From Acidobacteriota bacterium (GTDB taxonomy: Bacteria > Acidobacteriota > Vicinamibacteria > Vicinamibacterales > JACQTH01): 7,571 nt of DNA. Positions 5,699-7,571 of this stretch are shown in pieces. Both the position numbers and the translations under genes were made by a program. The notes below the pieces were generated by a model. It ran no database searches and had not been told where the DNA came from. It saw only the letters and a list, made by a program, of their open reading frames with translations. Each line of letters starts with the position of its first letter. Positions within the stretch are counted from its first letter, which is position 1. The stretch lies in assembly GCA_016210935.1 (NCBI GenBank), contig JACQTH010000352.1, positions 1 through 7,571 of the forward strand. The letters run 5' to 3'.

Positions 5699-7391
5699 GC
5701 TGAAGCCGACCGGCGTGGTGGTCGTCGGCCTCGGCGCGGCGGGCGGCGTGGCCGTGCTGCCGCTTGCGCAGGCCGGCATCGACGTGATCGGCCTCGAGGC
5801 AGGCACGTGGCTGACCAGGAAAGACTTCGCGCCGGACGAGATCCGCAACAACGTCCGCGCGTGGCCCATGGCCGTGCAAAAAGCGAATCATGAAGTGCCG
5901 ACGCATCGTTCCAACAGCTCGGCGCCAACCACGCGCGCGTCGAGCCACCCGATGATGAATGCCGTCGGCGGGACGACGCTCCATTACTGGGCGCAGCACT
6001 GGCGACTGAACGCCTGGGACTTCAAGGTGGCCAGCGAGACCACGCGCCGGTATGGCGCATCTCGCATCCCCAAGGGCTCCACGGTCGAGGACTGGCCGTT
6101 CGGGATCGAGGAACTTGAGCCGTATTACGACAAGGTCGAGTACGAAATCGGTGTCTCCGGCCAGGCCGGCCATATCAAGGGCACGATCGATCGGCGAGGC
6201 AATATCTTCGAGGCGCCTCGACAACGCGAGTACCCGATGCCGCCGCTGCGCAGCACGGGGTTTCTCGATCTGATGTCAGCCGCGGCCCGCTCGCTTGGCT
6301 GGCACCCGTTCCCCGGACCGGCAGCCGTCAACTCGCGACCGTACCAGAACCGGTCGGCGTGCATGTATCACGGGTTCTGCAACCGCGGTGGCTGTCACGT
6401 CGACGCGAAGAACGGCCCCCACGTGACGACCATTCCGAAAGCCGAGAAGACCGGCCGTCTGAAGGTGGTCACCCGCGCGCACGTCACGACGATCGAGGTC
6501 GACGCGCGGGACCGGGCGACCGGCGTGACCTATGTGACAGATGGTGTCGAGTATTCTCAGCCTGCCGAAGTCGTTCTGCTCGCAAGCTACACGTACGAGA
6601 ACACGCGGCTGCTGTTGTTGTCCAAATCAAAGGCGTTTCCGAACGGGCTCTCGAACAACCACGGCCAGGTCGGCCGGCATTACTTCAGCCATGCTACGGG
6701 TCACGGCGTGACGGCGCTCTTTCCATGGAACATCAACGCGTGGTACGGGCTGCCTGCGCAAGGCGTGGCCGTGGACGATTGGGCCGACGACAACTTCGAT
6801 CATGCGGGACTCGACTTCGTCGGCGGCGGCAACTTGTGGGTGTTCTCGGATCGGCGTCCCATCAGCGCGGCGAACATGAGCACGTTCGGCCGCGCCCCAG
6901 GGTGGGGATCGGCGTGGAAGAAGTTCATCATGGAGAACGCGGATCGCGGCAATACGGCGTACTTGCAGAAAACGACGCTTCCGTACGAAGACAACTATCT
7001 CGATCTCGATCCCGTTGTAAGGGATCCGCTTGGCTTTCCGGTCTGCCGGATCACCGCCGAGTTCAAGGACAACGAACGCAGGATCGGCGCCTTCATCCAG
7101 GACAAGATGGACCAGTGGTATCGCGCCGCGGGGGCCTTGGCGGTGCAGCAAGGGGCGGCCGGCACGATGGGACCGTCCACGCACGCGTATGGCGGCACGC
7201 GAATGGGCGACAATCCCGAGACGAACGTAGTGAACCGCTGGGGCTTCTCGCACGAGGTGCCGAACCTCGGCATCCTCGGCGCGTCGGTGATGGGCACCAG
7301 TGGCGCACACAACCCTACGGGAACCGTGCAGGCGCTGGCGTGGCGGACCGCGGAGTATCTGGTGAAGAACTGGAAGGCTGTCACAACCTGA
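5688..7391 (+). CDS. GMC family FAD-dependent oxidoreductase (gluconate/glucose dehydrogenase large-subunit type)
   Basis: This 567-residue flavoprotein should oxidise an alcohol group of a sugar or related compound, with FAD as first electron acceptor. The Rossmann FAD motif is GLGAAG (14-19) within VVVVGLGAAGG, ending at the acidic residue of GLEAG (35-39). The second FAD-contact region is VGGTTLHYWA (93-102). The C-terminal GMC domain has STHAYGGTRMG (497-507, probable catalytic His499) and GAHNPTGT (539-546, His541/Asn542). Three cysteines, C225, C231 and C236, lie in a C-x5-C-x4-C arrangement, resembling the cysteine patch that binds a 3Fe-4S cluster in bacterial FAD glucose dehydrogenase; the cluster is an inference. 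There is no signal peptide, so export as a passenger of the Tat-targeted subunit 3 is likely. The ATG at 5688 overlaps the upstream gene by 11 bp. A third cytochrome c subunit, common in such operons, does not follow within the window. Confidence 0.92.
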   Translation: MAIRLKPTGVVVVGLGAAGGVAVLPLAQAGIDVIGLEAGTWLTRKDFAPDEIRNNVRAWPMAVQKANHEVPTHRSNSSAPTTRASSHPMMNAVGGTTLHYWAQHWRLNAWDFKVASETTRRYGASRIPKGSTVEDWPFGIEELEPYYDKVEYEIGVSGQAGHIKGTIDRRGNIFEAPRQREYPMPPLRSTGFLDLMSAAARSLGWHPFPGPAAVNSRPYQNRSACMYHGFCNRGGCHVDAKNGPHVTTIPKAEKTGRLKVVTRAHVTTIEVDARDRATGVTYVTDGVEYSQPAEVVLLASYTYENTRLLLLSKSKAFPNGLSNNHGQVGRHYFSHATGHGVTALFPWNINAWYGLPAQGVAVDDWADDNFDHAGLDFVGGGNLWVFSDRRPISAANMSTFGRAPGWGSAWKKFIMENADRGNTAYLQKTTLPYEDNYLDLDPVVRDPLGFPVCRITAEFKDNERRIGAFIQDKMDQWYRAAGALAVQQGAAGTMGPSTHAYGGTRMGDNPETNVVNRWGFSHEVPNLGILGASVMGTSGAHNPTGTVQALAWRTAEYLVKNWKAVTT

Positions 7392-7404
7392 TCCTCCCTC
7401 GATA

Positions 7405-7420
7405 CACTGCTACGGCAGTG
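7405..7420 (+). terminator. cUACGg hairpin after the GMC gene (possible mRNA 3'-end structure)
   Basis: CACTGC (7405-7410) and GCAGTG (7415-7420) form a perfect 6-bp stem around TACG. As RNA the loop is C(UACG)G, the extra-stable UNCG tetraloop with its preferred closing pair. It starts 14 bases after the GMC stop codon. No T-run follows (the next bases are GATTGTGGG), so it is not a classical intrinsic terminator. It may protect the 3' end of the upstream mRNA, assist factor-dependent termination, or form part of the leader of the next gene. Confidence 0.4.
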
Positions 7421-7441
7421 GATTGTGGGAGAATCACCCAG

Positions 7442-7449
7442 AAGGAGGT
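7442..7449 (+). promoter_or_regulatory. Strong ribosome binding site AAGGAGGT
   Basis: AAGGAGGT is the full anti-16S consensus and lies five bases before the ATG at 7455. It is by far the best Shine-Dalgarno sequence in the window, and it fixes the start of the truncated last gene. It suggests that this protein is made at a high rate and independently of the GMC gene. Confidence 0.75.
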
Positions 7450-7454
7450 CTGTC

Positions 7455-7571
7455 ATGGGTCGCCGGATCCGTGCGTGCGTGATTCTCCTCGTCGGGGTGC
7501 TCGTCGCCGCGCTGCAGGCAGACGCAGTCTTCGGCCAGACGTGGCGGGCGCCGCGCACCTCGTGGGGCCAC
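7455..7571 (+). CDS. Secreted protein, N-terminus only (truncated by the window end)
   Basis: Thirty-nine codons are visible before the window ends. The protein starts MGRRIRA, followed by a hydrophobic run (CVILLVGVLVAALQA, about 8-22) and a probable cleavage site near AVFGQ (24-28), which is a Sec signal peptide. The mature protein begins TWRAPRTSWGH. This resembles the start of a secreted family frequent in Acidobacteriota, whose members continue with a PDLQG-like motif; the motif itself lies outside the window, so this is a recollection and not seen here. The ATG has an excellent ribosome binding site. The gene is in the same orientation as the subunit-3/GMC pair but separated from it by 63 bp with a hairpin, so it may be a separate unit. 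Function is unknown. Confidence 0.75.
   Translation, partial: MGRRIRACVILLVGVLVAALQADAVFGQTWRAPRTSWGH

Noticed and set aside
6627..7310. 227-codon minus-strand open frame opposite the GMC gene
   Set aside because: It covers the essential C-terminal GMC motifs of the real gene and shows no family features.
1..7571. CRISPR arrays, insertion sequences, tRNA genes, attachment sites
   Set aside because: No tandem spaced repeats, transposase-like proteins, terminal inverted repeats or tRNA-like folds were recognised by eye on either strand.

Overview
The window looks like a GC-rich chromosomal segment from an Acidobacteriota-type bacterium, possibly Vicinamibacteria. This is an inference from four things: strong G/C preference at third codon positions, bacillithiol genes, a gluconate-2-dehydrogenase-subunit-3/GMC pair beside a PQQ dehydrogenase with a built-in haem c domain, and a final secreted protein whose mature N-terminus (TWRAPRTSWGH) resembles the start of a secreted family common in that phylum. 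No mobile element, tRNA, rRNA or CRISPR array was seen.

Layout. Positions 57-1385 (+) encode a phosphofructokinase with the residues typical of pyrophosphate-dependent enzymes; the tail of an upstream gene may overlap its start. Its 3' end overlaps, tail to tail by 40 bp, the end of bshA (minus strand), the glycosyltransferase of bacillithiol synthesis. Upstream of bshA on the same strand is a 60-codon remnant of bshB1, the next enzyme of that pathway: the start and end of the protein are joined in frame and the catalytic middle is gone. Nine bases upstream of the remnant is the end of a large periplasmic PQQ-dependent dehydrogenase with an inserted cytochrome c domain (2828-4918, minus strand).

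A 39-bp spacer with a 7-bp inverted repeat separates that gene from a divergent pair (4958-7391, +): a Tat-exported gluconate-2-dehydrogenase-subunit-3-like protein and a GMC flavoprotein, overlapping by 11 bp. After a short gap holding a cUACGg hairpin and a strong ribosome binding site, the N-terminus of another secreted protein runs off the window.

The genes suggest two envelope sugar or alcohol oxidation systems (PQQ/haem and FAD) back to back, next to a cytosolic PPi-linked glycolytic step and a bacillithiol locus that is damaged here. The item most worth checking is the in-frame deletion in bshB1: a real loss, or an assembly artefact. Nothing seen amounts to a wholly new system.
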